Positions 51,446-60,902 of a DNA stretch of 64,000 bases are shown here, one piece after another. The notes under the pieces are model-generated. The model was not told the origin of the DNA, did no database searches, and saw only the letters and a list, made by a program, of their open reading frames with translations. Both the position numbers and the translations under genes were made by a program. Each line of letters starts with the position of its first letter. Within the stretch, counting starts at the first letter, position 1. Location: positions 5,650-69,649 of the forward strand of contig CAUZRQ010000017.1 in the NCBI GenBank assembly GCA_963582065.1, read 5' to 3'. The DNA is from UBA8437 sp963582065. GTDB taxonomy: Bacteria; Planctomycetota; Planctomycetia; Planctomycetales; Planctomycetaceae.

Positions 51446-52975
51446 TCAGCCGGCGAGCCCGATGAAGTGGAACCCGCTGACTCGCTGGATGACAGCGACG
51501 GTCACCACGGCCTGCAGGGCCATCAACAGTGCCCAGTCGCGGGCGCGGAGCGTGCTGAGTGCCGAGCTGGCCAGCCAGCAGGTCCAGGGCATCAGGAACA
51601 GCCACAGCCGGGCGGCCTCACCCATGTTCTTCCCGGACAGCCACAGGGCTCCCCAGGTGCCCAGGCAGGCCCATGCCGGAGCGGCGAACTCCGCCGCCCG
51701 CTGCCGAAACCGGGTCACGAGCCCGATGACGGTCAGTCCGGCGAGCGGAACACCGACGGCGAGGGTGCCTTCGAGTAGGTTGACGCTGAGCCAGGCGAGG
51801 TAGTCGCGGGGGTGCTCGGGCTGGTCGTAGAACGCGGCGTGGTTGACCAGGTTGGCGTTCCAGATCGAAAGCAGGTTGAGGTCGAGGACGAGCCAGCAGG
51901 CCAGGGTGGGGAGTGCGAGTCCGGCGATCGAGGCGACTGTCCATCTCAGCAGACGCTCCCGCGGGAATCGGCCTCGCCGGTTCATCCAGATCGCCAGCCC
52001 GCCGGCCAGGACGATCACCGGGAGGAAGGCGAGGCTGAGGCAGAGGCCGATCCAGGTGAGGCCGCCGGCCCAGGCTGCTCGCCACCAGCGGCCACTGCGG
52101 ATTGCCGACCACCACAACCAGATCGAGGTGGTGGCCAGTAGCGGATAGAGGCAGTCGGACTTGGGGAGGAACACGGCGACGGCCGGGACCAACAACCACA
52201 GCGAGGCGGACCGCCAGGCGGTTTCGGGCGAGTGGTCGACTCGGACCAACTGGTAGATCGGGATGGCGGTGGCGACGGCGGCCAACTGTGTCAGGACAGC
52301 GGCCAACCACAGCGCTGCTTCATCGATCGGCGGCAGCGGCCGACCGCCCTCGAGGATCGTGGCCTGGGCTTCCCGGACGCTCCGCGGCCGCCAGTCCAGG
52401 ACCGATTGTCGGACTTCCGGTGACCGACCGCACACCTCGCGGACGGCCAGGTGTGCCAGGAACAGCCCGGGTGGATGGGTGCCCAGGTGGAGCGTGCGGC
52501 GGTGCGGGTTGGGGTCGTCGAGCATCCGAAAATATCGCTCGCGGAAACTCTCCAGCGACGTGACCCGGTGGGCTTCGTAGTAGTACCCCGAACTGCCGGG
52601 GTAGTAGAGCACCCAGGAGGATCGCGCCAGGCCGTGGCCGGAGGGGACGCTTCCCTGCAGCAGGTGGATGGCCAGGAAGCCTGTGACGACCAACCCCAGC
52701 AAGCCCCCGGCACGGCACAGCCGGGACAGCCACGCCGGTCGACGACTGTCGACGAACAGCCGGCTGCCCAGCCACGTCACCAGGACGACGGCCGCGCCAA
52801 CCAGCACGGCCTGGCAGCCCCCCAGCAGGCTGTCAGCCCGGTCCGATTCTGCATGGCGAATCCGTTCCCAGGTCCACTCACCTGGGACGCCCAGGGGCCA
52901 CTCGGTCAGCCACAGCACACCGATCGCGGCCGCAGTGGCGGTGACCAGGGCGGTCGCGATCGCACGTCGGGGCAT
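51446..52975 (-). CDS. GT-C-like polytopic membrane protein, probable glycosyltransferase
   Basis: 509 residues with about ten to eleven helices. The first long extracytoplasmic loop (about 95-175) carries 'RTLHLGTHPPGLFLAHL', resembling the HPP motif after the acidic loop of GT-C mannosyltransferase-like proteins. Aromatic-rich helices and a 'PKSDCLYPLLAT' turn are also seen. GT-C enzymes transfer sugars from polyprenyl-phosphate donors on the outer face of the membrane. No partner glycosylation genes lie nearby, so donor and acceptor are unknown. It starts right next to the metalloprotease stop region on the same strand. Confidence 0.65.
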   Translation of the reverse strand: MPRRAIATALVTATAAAIGVLWLTEWPLGVPGEWTWERIRHAESDRADSLLGGCQAVLVGAAVVLVTWLGSRLFVDSRRPAWLSRLCRAGGLLGLVVTGFLAIHLLQGSVPSGHGLARSSWVLYYPGSSGYYYEAHRVTSLESFRERYFRMLDDPNPHRRTLHLGTHPPGLFLAHLAVREVCGRSPEVRQSVLDWRPRSVREAQATILEGGRPLPPIDEAALWLAAVLTQLAAVATAIPIYQLVRVDHSPETAWRSASLWLLVPAVAVFLPKSDCLYPLLATTSIWLWWSAIRSGRWWRAAWAGGLTWIGLCLSLAFLPVIVLAGGLAIWMNRRGRFPRERLLRWTVASIAGLALPTLACWLVLDLNLLSIWNANLVNHAAFYDQPEHPRDYLAWLSVNLLEGTLAVGVPLAGLTVIGLVTRFRQRAAEFAAPAWACLGTWGALWLSGKNMGEAARLWLFLMPWTCWLASSALSTLRARDWALLMALQAVVTVAVIQRVSGFHFIGLAG

Positions 52976-53008
52976 CCGGGGTCCGTCGGAGAACGTTTCG
53001 GCGAATTG

Positions 53009-56002
53009 CTACGGGCGTTCCGGAGGGGCGAGGTCAGCACCGCGTGGCTGCAGGAACAGCGACGGGAAAGACGACCGGCCGCCGATGTCCTTGGCGTTGT
53101 AGATCATCTGAGCGTCGAGCACCTTGGTGATCTGGTCCTGGAGCCGTCCGAGGTGGGCTCGGGTGTAGGGATCGACCTTTCCACCCCAGTCCTTGGCGGC
53201 CTTGGCGACGCGGTCCCGGATCTCGACGAGCTCCTGGCGAGCCAGCAGCGCGATCGCCTTGTAGGCGGCCCCCGAGCCGTTGCCGGGGAGGCTGAGCGTG
53301 ATCAGGCGATCGATGTGTTCCTGCTGCAGGTTCCGCCGGAGGCTGGACACCAGCGGCTTTCGGGCCGTGGCACCCTGGTTGGGCTTCTGGTCGAGTTCCG
53401 ACCAGATCTCGGTGCTGAGAGCCTTGAGCAAATCGGGCAGCGTCAGTGCCGGCTGGTCGGCCGGGATGCGGAACTCGTTGTCGTAGGTCCGTCGCAACGT
53501 GGTGGGGTTCATCAGCATCGTCAGCGTGGATGCCTGCAGGCCGATGATCCGGTCGTGGACCGGCCAGGCCGGTTGACTGCTCATCGCGTGAACGAATCCA
53601 CTGCCGCCGTCGAGCCACTTGTCCACGGTCATGTGGCGGAGCAGCTCGGTTGACAGCCCGTACGCCTTGTCGCGGAACGTCGACTCGATGACGAACTTCA
53701 GGGCGTCCTTCTGCGAGTTGGTGGGGACGACCGAGATCGGGGCACGGCCGTTCTTGTCGCCCTTGCGGTCACGGTTGACGTGAGCTCCGCCGATCCAGTT
53801 GGCCATCATGCTCACCGAACGCATCTGCAGCGCCAGGGTCAACTCGTAGCCGCGGCGTGCCTTCGACCAACTGTCTCCGGGCTTGACGAATTTCTCGAGC
53901 AATCGACCGCGGTGGTACTGGACCAGTTCGAGCTGCGCCTTGGCGTAGTCGAGCGGGTTCTTGCTGAAGTCGTAGCGGCGGGCCAGGGGATCGGGACCGC
54001 CGGTGTCTTCGTCGGTGGCGTAGGCCAACTCCGGTTCGGCCACCCGGGCGAGGATCTTCTTGAGGTCCTTCGAAAAGGTGTAACCGTACTCGATGGCCCA
54101 GAGGTCATAGGGGCCGATGTCGATCATCGTGTGATCGCCCTTGGCCGGGTTCTTACCCAAACGGGCACTCATGTTGACCGGGATGTAGTCCATCACCGAA
54201 CCGGCAAACGGCTTCTTGCCCTTGAGAGTTCCGTTGTTGATCTCCGCAAGCGTGTAGATGCTGCTGGACTTGAAGTTGTGACGCAGGCCAAGTGTGTGGC
54301 CGACTTCGTGAGCGACGAGTTCGGCGAGCAACGGGCCGACGAACCACTCGGGGATTCCGTCAAGCAGCGGCGTGGCGGGCTTCTTCGGCTTCTTGTCGTC
54401 TTTCTTCTTGTCGTCCTTCTTCTTGTCGTCCTTCTTCTTGTCGTCCTTCTTCTTGTCGTCCTTCTTCTTGTCGTCATCGTCGTCGAGTGCGGCGAGGATA
54501 TCGAGGTGCATCTTCATCAGCGAGAGGTCGAAGGCCTTGCCCTGAGCGGCCAGGCAGAGTCCATTGACCTGGCTGGTACGGCCGACGAGTCCGTCATAGA
54601 GGTCATCACCGATGAAGCGGGTGTCGACCTGGGCCATCGGGTGACCGGCGTAGGGAGAAAGTGCCTGCCGGGCAACGCGACGCCTGACCTCGATTCTTTC
54701 GGCCGGAGCAGCCAAACGGATGCGGGGATCCCAACTGGGGTGCCTGGCCAGCCAGGCCAGCGTTTCGGGACTCATGCCCTGCATCGCGGCCTGGGGCAGC
54801 AGTTCGTTGTACTGCATCCAGTAATGACGGATCCATCCGTCGGTGAGGATGATGTCGGCGTCGAGGATCTCGCCGGTCAGCGGATTGACCCGGCTGGGCC
54901 CAATCGCTGTGCCGACGTCGTTGTTGAGCCAGCGGATGAAGTTCCACCGCACGTCCTCGGGGTCTTTCTCGATGTGACGACCGGTACGTGCGTTCTGGAA
55001 CTCGACCTGGATCGCATTGGAGATCCCGATGTTCTCGAAGGCCTTGTTCCAGTAGAGCACGCCTTTTTCCACCCAGCGGCGATAACGCACCGGGGTGGTG
55101 TGCTCGATGTAGAACGTGATCGGGTTCTTCGGCGGGCTGATCTTCAGTGACGGGTCGTCTTTCTCGAGGTGCCAGCGGTTGATGAAACGGACCTGCACTT
55201 CCTCATCGCGGTACTTGCCCAGGTCACGGTAGGTGGTGGTGAAGAACCCCACCCGTTCGTCGGCCTTGCGGGGGACATAACCCGGCGAGGAGGCCATCTT
55301 GCTGATCGAATAGTGCAGGGTCTTGAGACGGCCTCCGGAAGCGGCCAGTTCGAAGGCCAGTTCGACGTTGTCTCGAAATGCCTTGCATTTCTTGATCGAA
55401 AAGATCCGTGGTGAGGTGGACCGAACCGAGGGGCCGAAGAAGCGGGAGGCTCCGCTGACCAGCAGGGCGTCGATGTCGATCACCGGGCCACCCGAGGGGC
55501 CCATCGTCACGATGGGGATCTCCATCACGACACGGTCGGTGAACAACCTCGGGACGCTGGCCTTGCTGTGTCGGTCGCCGGTGCTGCGGACGCCGATGTT
55601 GGGTTCGATCAGCGCCAGGCTCTTGTTGAAGCGACGGAAGTAGACATACATTTCACCGGCCTGCAGACCGGCGAATCGCTCGCCGCTGGAAACCGTCAAT
55701 GCGATGTAGAACTTCTGGGACGGGCCGACTCCGGCGGGGAGTTCGGCGAAGACCTGCTGGTCCTTGTTTCGCCGGTAGATCGTGAACAGCGTGCGGCCGA
55801 CGCCGTTGGCGCTGACGACCTTCTCGAATCCCTTGAGCACCGTCGTGTGTGGTGGGAAATCGGGTTTCGAAGCCGACTTGGTGGCGGACTTGGTGGCGGA
55901 CTTGGTGGCGGACTTGGTGGTTGCCTGGGCCAGGGCCGGAACCGGAGCGGCCAGGATCACGGACAACAGCGACACGAAGATCAGCGAGGCGAAGCGGTGC
56001 AT
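53009..56002 (-). CDS. Exported zinc metalloprotease with DDKKK repeat
   Basis: 997 residues. A signal peptide (1-25) is followed by a TKSA repeat (about 30-45). The body resembles the DUF5117/DUF4953-type zinc-dependent metalloproteases of Bacteroidetes and planctomycetes. The zinc motif HEVGHTLGLRHN is at 565-576, with a downstream 'SVMDYIP' Met-turn-like segment, as in metzincins. Just before the active site, at about 506-540, lies a run of Asp/Lys (DDKKK five to six times) absent from the fold's needs. The protein is likely periplasmic or secreted; its substrate is unknown. Confidence 0.9.
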   Translation of the reverse strand: MHRFASLIFVSLLSVILAAPVPALAQATTKSATKSATKSATKSASKPDFPPHTTVLKGFEKVVSANGVGRTLFTIYRRNKDQQVFAELPAGVGPSQKFYIALTVSSGERFAGLQAGEMYVYFRRFNKSLALIEPNIGVRSTGDRHSKASVPRLFTDRVVMEIPIVTMGPSGGPVIDIDALLVSGASRFFGPSVRSTSPRIFSIKKCKAFRDNVELAFELAASGGRLKTLHYSISKMASSPGYVPRKADERVGFFTTTYRDLGKYRDEEVQVRFINRWHLEKDDPSLKISPPKNPITFYIEHTTPVRYRRWVEKGVLYWNKAFENIGISNAIQVEFQNARTGRHIEKDPEDVRWNFIRWLNNDVGTAIGPSRVNPLTGEILDADIILTDGWIRHYWMQYNELLPQAAMQGMSPETLAWLARHPSWDPRIRLAAPAERIEVRRRVARQALSPYAGHPMAQVDTRFIGDDLYDGLVGRTSQVNGLCLAAQGKAFDLSLMKMHLDILAALDDDDDKKKDDKKKDDKKKDDKKKDDKKKDDKKPKKPATPLLDGIPEWFVGPLLAELVAHEVGHTLGLRHNFKSSSIYTLAEINNGTLKGKKPFAGSVMDYIPVNMSARLGKNPAKGDHTMIDIGPYDLWAIEYGYTFSKDLKKILARVAEPELAYATDEDTGGPDPLARRYDFSKNPLDYAKAQLELVQYHRGRLLEKFVKPGDSWSKARRGYELTLALQMRSVSMMANWIGGAHVNRDRKGDKNGRAPISVVPTNSQKDALKFVIESTFRDKAYGLSTELLRHMTVDKWLDGGSGFVHAMSSQPAWPVHDRIIGLQASTLTMLMNPTTLRRTYDNEFRIPADQPALTLPDLLKALSTEIWSELDQKPNQGATARKPLVSSLRRNLQQEHIDRLITLSLPGNGSGAAYKAIALLARQELVEIRDRVAKAAKDWGGKVDPYTRAHLGRLQDQITKVLDAQMIYNAKDIGGRSSFPSLFLQPRGADLAPPERP
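54391..54475 (-). repeat. 15-bp tandem repeat coding DDKKK
   Basis: About 5.7 near-identical copies of a 15-base unit (cttgtcgtccttctt on the plus strand) encode alternating Asp and Lys blocks roughly 25 residues before the protease zinc motif. High identity suggests recent expansion. Confidence 0.95.
55875..55920 (-). repeat. 12-bp tandem repeat coding TKSA
   Basis: Just under four copies of gacttggtggcg (plus strand) encode TKSATKSATKSATKSA immediately after the protease signal peptide. Confidence 0.95.
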
Positions 56003-56210
56003 TCTCGAATTCCTTGGCGTCTCGGGGGACCCGCGACGGTCGAACCCGTGGCGAGCAATTCGTTACAACCGGGAGAGTTTCCCTACTCCCTGTAGAGTTC
56101 CAGTCTAACCCACGCACCGTCGGCATGCACCGTTGCTGCACGGTTTTTGGTCACGGTGACCCGGGGAATGGGGGGGGTCGTGCTGGTTGTAGTGGTTCTG
56201 CGGAGACCGG

Positions 56211-56966
56211 TCACGGCGATTGCTGCTCGAGCAGCAGGACGACGGCGGTGATGTTGTCCTTTGAACCGCCTTGCTGAGCCGCTTCGACAATCGTCTCGGC
56301 GATCTGCTGGGGGTCGTCTCCCTTGGCGAGCAACAGCGCCAGCGTCAGGTCATCGACTCCATCGGTGACACCATCCGAGCAGAGCAGAAAGCGATCACTT
56401 TCGGTGGGGTCACACACTTCCGGCGTCGTGCCCTCTCCCCCCTCCTTCGAGCCGAGGTAGCGGTAGAGCACATTGCGGTAGCGGTGCGTGACGGCCTCTT
56501 CGGGGCTGATCGTCTCCGCGTCGAGCAGGGCCTGGGTCAGCGAGTGGTCGGTGGTGAGCTGCTCGAGGTCGCCGTCCTGCTGCAGCCGGTAGACCCGACT
56601 GTCTCCAACGCCGCCGGCATAGAGTTGTCCCCCGGCGGCAACCATGAAGACGATCGTGGTTCCCATGTTGTGGAAGCGAGGTTCCAGTTGCGCCAGGGCG
56701 ACGATCTCGGTGTTGGCGAATGCCACCGCCCGGTCGATCGTCTCGATGACCGTTTCGCTGGACGTTTCGTCGAAGTCGAGCTGCCGCTCGAGATGCTCCT
56801 GGATCAACTCGGTGGCCATTTCGCTGGCCTTTTCGCCGGCCGACTGACCTCCCATGCCGTCGGCGACGAGGAAGAAGCGGCCGTCGGGATCGAGTGTGAA
56901 CCGATCCTCGTTGTTGTCCCGGAAGTTCCCGGTGATGCTCAGGCTGCCGACTTGGACGCGTGCCAT
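56211..56966 (-). CDS. PP2C-family Ser/Thr phosphatase
   Basis: ATG 56966 (MARVQVGSLS) is preferred; a GTG at 56978 is also in frame. 251 residues, catalytic domain only. All PP2C motifs are present: 'GNFRDNNEDRF' (about 13-23), 'VADGMGG', 'GDSRVYRL', 'LLCSDGVTDGV' and 'KDNITAVVL', giving the bimetal-binding aspartates. There are no membrane segments, so it is probably cytoplasmic. It is last in a same-strand group with bshB1 and two enzymes. Its substrate is likely a phosphoprotein of a Hanks-type kinase not in this window. Confidence 0.93.
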   Translation of the reverse strand: MARVQVGSLSITGNFRDNNEDRFTLDPDGRFFLVADGMGGQSAGEKASEMATELIQEHLERQLDFDETSSETVIETIDRAVAFANTEIVALAQLEPRFHNMGTTIVFMVAAGGQLYAGGVGDSRVYRLQQDGDLEQLTTDHSLTQALLDAETISPEEAVTHRYRNVLYRYLGSKEGGEGTTPEVCDPTESDRFLLCSDGVTDGVDDLTLALLLAKGDDPQQIAETIVEAAQQGGSKDNITAVVLLLEQQSP

Positions 56967-57011
56967 GATCTCGGGCACCGCTTGACGCGGCGAATGGGTC
57001 GCGTGAGTGGT

Positions 57012-57767
57012 TTACACCGGTGTGGGACAGAGGGTGTCGACCAGGTCGCTGACCCCCAGTGGTTGTGCCCCCGTCAGCAGTTCCCCTGCCTGGAAACCGG
57101 CGATCGCTCCGTGGAGCGCCGCCCGGCCCTCGACCAGGCGGAAGACCCGGTTCTTTTCGGGAGGAAACTGCGTCTGGTAGGCTCGGATCGACTGCAATTT
57201 TATCTCGAGTGTCTCGGAAATATCCACGACAAACCTCGCCGGTCCGGTCGGAGCATCGAGCGAGGCAAAGGCCAGCGAGTACCAGGCCTGTTGCTCGATG
57301 GTGTGGACAGGCAGTCCGTCAAAAATCTCCTCCCACTTCGACAGCCTCGAGTAGAACACCGCGGCGTCAATGATCCTGGCGGCCTCGGCGTGGTCGGGCG
57401 AGGCCATGGGGGTGGGACCTTCGAGCCCGATGACGATGCGGGGCCTGAAGCGGCGAAAGATCTTGGCCAGTTCGACCCGGACCTCGAACCCGTCGAAGAG
57501 CCGTCGGTTGGGGAAGGCCATCGTCTCGCGGTGGACTCCCAGGATCCGGGCCGCCTCGGCCGCCTCGGCCAGTCTCACCTCCGGAGACGGGCTCCCCGGA
57601 GTTGGCTCACCGTCGGTCAGGTCGACGATGCCCACGCCGTACCCTTGCTGCACCAGTCTCGCCAACGTGCCCCCGCAACCGATCTCGACGTCGTCCGGAT
57701 GGGCCCCGACGGCGATCACGTCGAGTGAATCGGGGGCATCCGGCCGGGAGTTGTCGTCGGTGGGCAT
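57012..57767 (-). CDS. bshB1: Bacillithiol-type deacetylase BshB1 (LmbE family)
   Basis: ATG 57767 starts five bases after the upstream hydrolase gene's stop; 251 residues. The zinc-binding motif AHPDDVEIGCGGT (from residue 22) and the later 'SPDHAEAARIIDAAVFYSRL' are those of LmbE/PIG-L deacetylases. The overall match ('DLTDGEPTPGSP...RLAEAAEAARILG', 'RAYQTQF') is with BshB1, which deacetylates GlcNAc-malate in bacillithiol synthesis. BshA and BshC are not in the window, so the pathway is inferred. Confidence 0.9.
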   Translation of the reverse strand: MPTDDNSRPDAPDSLDVIAVGAHPDDVEIGCGGTLARLVQQGYGVGIVDLTDGEPTPGSPSPEVRLAEAAEAARILGVHRETMAFPNRRLFDGFEVRVELAKIFRRFRPRIVIGLEGPTPMASPDHAEAARIIDAAVFYSRLSKWEEIFDGLPVHTIEQQAWYSLAFASLDAPTGPARFVVDISETLEIKLQSIRAYQTQFPPEKNRVFRLVEGRAALHGAIAGFQAGELLTGAQPLGVSDLVDTLCPTPV

Positions 57768-57772
57768 GGTTG

Positions 57773-58720
57773 TCAGTCGCCGGAGGCTGTCAGCGACGAT
57801 GGAATCGACACGAGAATCTCTTCGAGGAACGTTCGTACCAGTTTTGTCAGTCGGTGAGGATGGGTCAAGCAGCCCAAAGGGCCGCACCCGGCCAGGGTCT
57901 CGACGAGTACCCCCGGTACGCTCTCGGCGATTGCCATCGCGGCAGGCGTCCGGATTGGTTCCCCGTCGTCATACAGTGACTCGGGGACGACCAACAGGAT
58001 CGGGGGGACGGAGTCGCTGGTGGCGAGTCGGTCGAGGCATTCGGAGAGGTCGAGTCCGTCGAGCCGGCGGGCACGCCGTGAAGCGACTCGCAGGGACAGT
58101 CCGCCGGTGGCATCGATCGCAAATGCCAGCCGCGACTCGTCGAAGGGGGGGAACCAGGGCTGGTGATTGTGGACCATCAGGCTGTGGAACCCGGGCACGT
58201 GAGCCAGTCGGCCGGGCAGGTGGCTGCCCAGACGGGCCAGCCACCGTTCGGAGGTGGTCAGGTGGGTGCTCACGAGTGGACCCTGCAGGACCGCGGCGGC
58301 GATCCGTCCACCGGCATCGGCAAGTGCCGCCAGCCCGACGGCGCTGCCCAGCCCGGTCCCCAGTACCGTCACATCCGGGTTGCCATGCTGCTCGCAGACA
58401 TTCCAGAGGTCCTCGACCAGGCCTGCGACCGACCCGGGGGCAACCGTTGCCGATCGTGGCACCAGGCTCGAGTCGTCGTAGAGGACACAGCGGAACTGGT
58501 CGCGGAGCAACCAGGCGGAAAGGGCCATCAATCGCCAGTTTCCCAGCAAGGGGTTGAGGAACACGAGTGACGGGCCGCGTCCGATCGAGCGGCCACGGAT
58601 CGGTCCGCGGTCTCCGTTGATCTCCCATTCGTCGGACTGCTCGTCGAAGGCCACCAGCACCTGCTGCCACGACAGCGGCGTCGGGCAGTCCGACGGGACG
58701 GAATCGGTCGGTAAGGCCAT
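57773..58720 (-). CDS. Alpha/beta-hydrolase-fold protein without nucleophile serine
   Basis: ATG 58720 with GGTGA six bases upstream (GTG 58729 is also possible); 315 residues. The fold is clear: 'GPSLVFLNPLLGNWRLM' (oxyanion strand), 'RCVLYDDSS', and the elbow region 'VTVLGTGLGSAVGLAALAD'. The elbow reads G121-T-G123-L-G125, with Gly in place of the catalytic Ser; a cap-like segment and 'GCGPLGCLTHPHRL' follow. It is either non-hydrolytic or misaligned by my reading. It sits directly between a TIM-barrel gene and bshB1 on the same strand. Confidence 0.8.
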   Translation of the reverse strand: MALPTDSVPSDCPTPLSWQQVLVAFDEQSDEWEINGDRGPIRGRSIGRGPSLVFLNPLLGNWRLMALSAWLLRDQFRCVLYDDSSLVPRSATVAPGSVAGLVEDLWNVCEQHGNPDVTVLGTGLGSAVGLAALADAGGRIAAAVLQGPLVSTHLTTSERWLARLGSHLPGRLAHVPGFHSLMVHNHQPWFPPFDESRLAFAIDATGGLSLRVASRRARRLDGLDLSECLDRLATSDSVPPILLVVPESLYDDGEPIRTPAAMAIAESVPGVLVETLAGCGPLGCLTHPHRLTKLVRTFLEEILVSIPSSLTASGD

Positions 58721-58765
58721 GGCGGTCACCGTCGATCGACCAGGTTCTCGATCTCGCGGCGGGGT

Positions 58766-59710
58766 CTAGCGGGTCGGCTGGGCGACAGCAACCGGGGTCC
58801 GTGGCAGCAGATTCTGGAACTGGTGGCGGGCACGGCCGAGCAGTTCCAGATAATCGTCACCCCAGGTCTCGTCGGACCACACCTGCAGATCGTAGTGACC
58901 CCGGTAACCGCCCTGGATCAGGCATTCGAAGATCCCCGCCAACGGGATGACCCCGTCGCCGGGCACCAGGCGGTCGTGACGTGAGCGCGGCGGTTCGCGC
59001 CAGTCGGAAACCTGGACGACTCCGATCAGGGGCACCAGCCCATTCAACCGGGCGATCAGGTCGGGTTCCTGCCAGAGATGGTAGGTGTCGAAGGCCAGTC
59101 TGATCCGAGGGTGGTCGGCCATCGCGAGGATGTCGATTGTCTCGTCGAGAGTCGTGAGGAAGGTCCATTCGGAGGCGAACATCGGGTGCATCGGTTGCAG
59201 AGCCAGGTCGACACCGGCTTCGGCCGCGTCATCGGCAAGTTCTCTCAGAGCATCGAGCAGCAGTCTGCGGGCGTGGTTGAGCGTATGGGTGCCACGACTG
59301 CCGCTGACGACCACCACGCATTCGGCACCAACTTCACCGGCGAAGCGGATGGCCTGGCGGGCGTCCCACACCGAATCGTGGAAGCCGTGACCGTTGGTTC
59401 CGGTGAAGCCGCCGATCCAAGAGACGGTCGAGACATCCAGCGAGGAGTCTCGCAGCAACTCGATCGCCCGGTCCTCGCCGAACTCGAGCACCTTTGGTCG
59501 CCAGAGTCCGATCGAGGAAATCTCCGAGTTGCGACAACCGCAGACATCCTGGAGCAGGTTCCAGCGGATGGTGGTCAGGCCGCTGGCCGAGAACCGAGCA
59601 GTGGGAATCTCGAACTTCTGACGAGGCGGTGGCGAATCGAGTGCCGTGGGCTGGTCGGCTCGGGCGAGCTGGTGTCGAGAATTCCGGGAGAGGGTGGACC
59701 AGTCTGACAC
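58766..59710 (-). CDS. Sugar phosphate isomerase/epimerase-type TIM barrel
   Basis: 314 residues if started at GTG 59710; no nearby ATG exists and the start is uncertain. It belongs to the AP-endonuclease-2/xylose-isomerase-like TIM family: 'STVSWIGGFTGTNG', 'DLALQPMHPMF', 'RLAFDTYHLWQEP', 'GVVQVSDWREPP' and 'GGYRGHYDLQVWS'. At metal-ligand positions it has Gln172 and Gln276 where relatives have Glu; Asp208 and His211 are kept. Metal binding and catalysis may therefore be altered. It is first in the same-strand group ahead of the hydrolase, bshB1 and the PP2C gene. Confidence 0.75.
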   Translation of the reverse strand: MSDWSTLSRNSRHQLARADQPTALDSPPPRQKFEIPTARFSASGLTTIRWNLLQDVCGCRNSEISSIGLWRPKVLEFGEDRAIELLRDSSLDVSTVSWIGGFTGTNGHGFHDSVWDARQAIRFAGEVGAECVVVVSGSRGTHTLNHARRLLLDALRELADDAAEAGVDLALQPMHPMFASEWTFLTTLDETIDILAMADHPRIRLAFDTYHLWQEPDLIARLNGLVPLIGVVQVSDWREPPRSRHDRLVPGDGVIPLAGIFECLIQGGYRGHYDLQVWSDETWGDDYLELLGRARHQFQNLLPRTPVAVAQPTR

Positions 59711-59829
59711 CAGGCGTCTCGACTCGAAGGCGACCCTGACCGGTCGCGGGAACTGGGATGAATGACAACGGGCGGTATCCTATGTCGCCGCGTCGCCTTT
59801 GGCAAACCGAAAGCCCACCGCCTTTTGGG

Positions 59830-60789
59830 TCACCGCCTGATCATCACGTCGGGAAGGTAAGCTCTGAGGATCTGGGCACTGCGACTGGTGACCGGGGCGA
59901 ACTGCAACGAGAGAGACATCAGGTAGGGCAGGTGGGCGAGTCGGACGACACCTCGGTCGCTGACCCGCGTTCCGTCCAGCGACAACTGCATCAGTTGAGG
60001 ATAGGTCGAGAGCGTCTCGATTGCGTCGTCGTCGACCAGGGTCCAGTCCAGGAACAACATCCTCATCAGCGGCCGATGACCCAGGTGCGTGATGCCCCGG
60101 CTGGAGATCAGCGTGCCGGAGAGAGTGAGGACGTAGAGGCTCTGCAGTGGAGCGAGGTGCGACAGTCCCTCGTCGCTGATCATCGTCTGTTTCAAGGAGA
60201 TGTCGGTCAGGCTGACCAGTCGACCGATCTTTCGAAGTCCGTCGTCATCGATCGAGGCCCCACCGAGATTCAGAGACTTCAATCCGGGGAACTTGGGCAG
60301 ACCCCGTCCGGTGACCCGGGTGTTCTCCAGGTCGAGTCCTTTGAGCCTGGGGAGAGGCCCGAGTGCAGCGAGACCGTCGTCGGTGACCGCGGTGTTGCGG
60401 AGTCCGAGCCACCGCAGATTAGTGAGCTTGGCCAGGGAGGCGAGACCGGCGTCTGTGATCTGGCTGTCACTGAGGTCGAGCGTTTCGAGTCCCTCGTACG
60501 CCGTCAGCAGCTGCAGGGTTTCGTCGGTGACCGTCTTCTCTCCGATGGTCTGACGGATCCACGGGGGAGTGCCGGGTTCGAAGGCGATCTTCGGCGGCAT
60601 CCGTCGCTGGTTCTCGGCCTTCTCGAGTTCGTAGGGAATCCACAATGCCAGGCAGATCAGGGCGACGACGATCAGGGGCGCGAGGATCCAGCCGGCGTAG
60701 CGGTTGCGCCGGTCCGTCTCCTGGACCAGCGAATCGTCGGCGTGGTCCGGGTGTTCGGCGGCTGGCTCAGACGAGTTCGTTGTCGGCAT
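59830..60789 (-). CDS. Single-pass membrane protein with leucine-rich repeats
   Basis: 319 residues. A polar N-terminus (1-30) is followed by one helix (about 33-52, 'ILAPLIVVALICLALWIPY'). About eight leucine-rich repeats follow, of the 'LxxLxxLdLsxtxITDxGL' kind (LETLDLSDSQITDAG, LRWLGLRNTAVTDDG, LKGLDLENTRVTGRG and others). The helix position suggests a short cytoplasmic tip and an external LRR body for protein binding. It stands 113 bases downstream of the Rieske-MIP18 gene. Confidence 0.88.
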   Translation of the reverse strand: MPTTNSSEPAAEHPDHADDSLVQETDRRNRYAGWILAPLIVVALICLALWIPYELEKAENQRRMPPKIAFEPGTPPWIRQTIGEKTVTDETLQLLTAYEGLETLDLSDSQITDAGLASLAKLTNLRWLGLRNTAVTDDGLAALGPLPRLKGLDLENTRVTGRGLPKFPGLKSLNLGGASIDDDGLRKIGRLVSLTDISLKQTMISDEGLSHLAPLQSLYVLTLSGTLISSRGITHLGHRPLMRMLFLDWTLVDDDAIETLSTYPQLMQLSLDGTRVSDRGVVRLAHLPYLMSLSLQFAPVTSRSAQILRAYLPDVMIRR

Positions 60790-60902
60790 GACATCGCTCT
60801 CAGGGCGATCCTGCCCCTTTCCACCGGACCACTCACCAGAATCCCGGCCAGCCTAACGGCGGTTGCCCCACCGATCAAACAACGGGCGGGTGTCGGGTCG
60901 GC

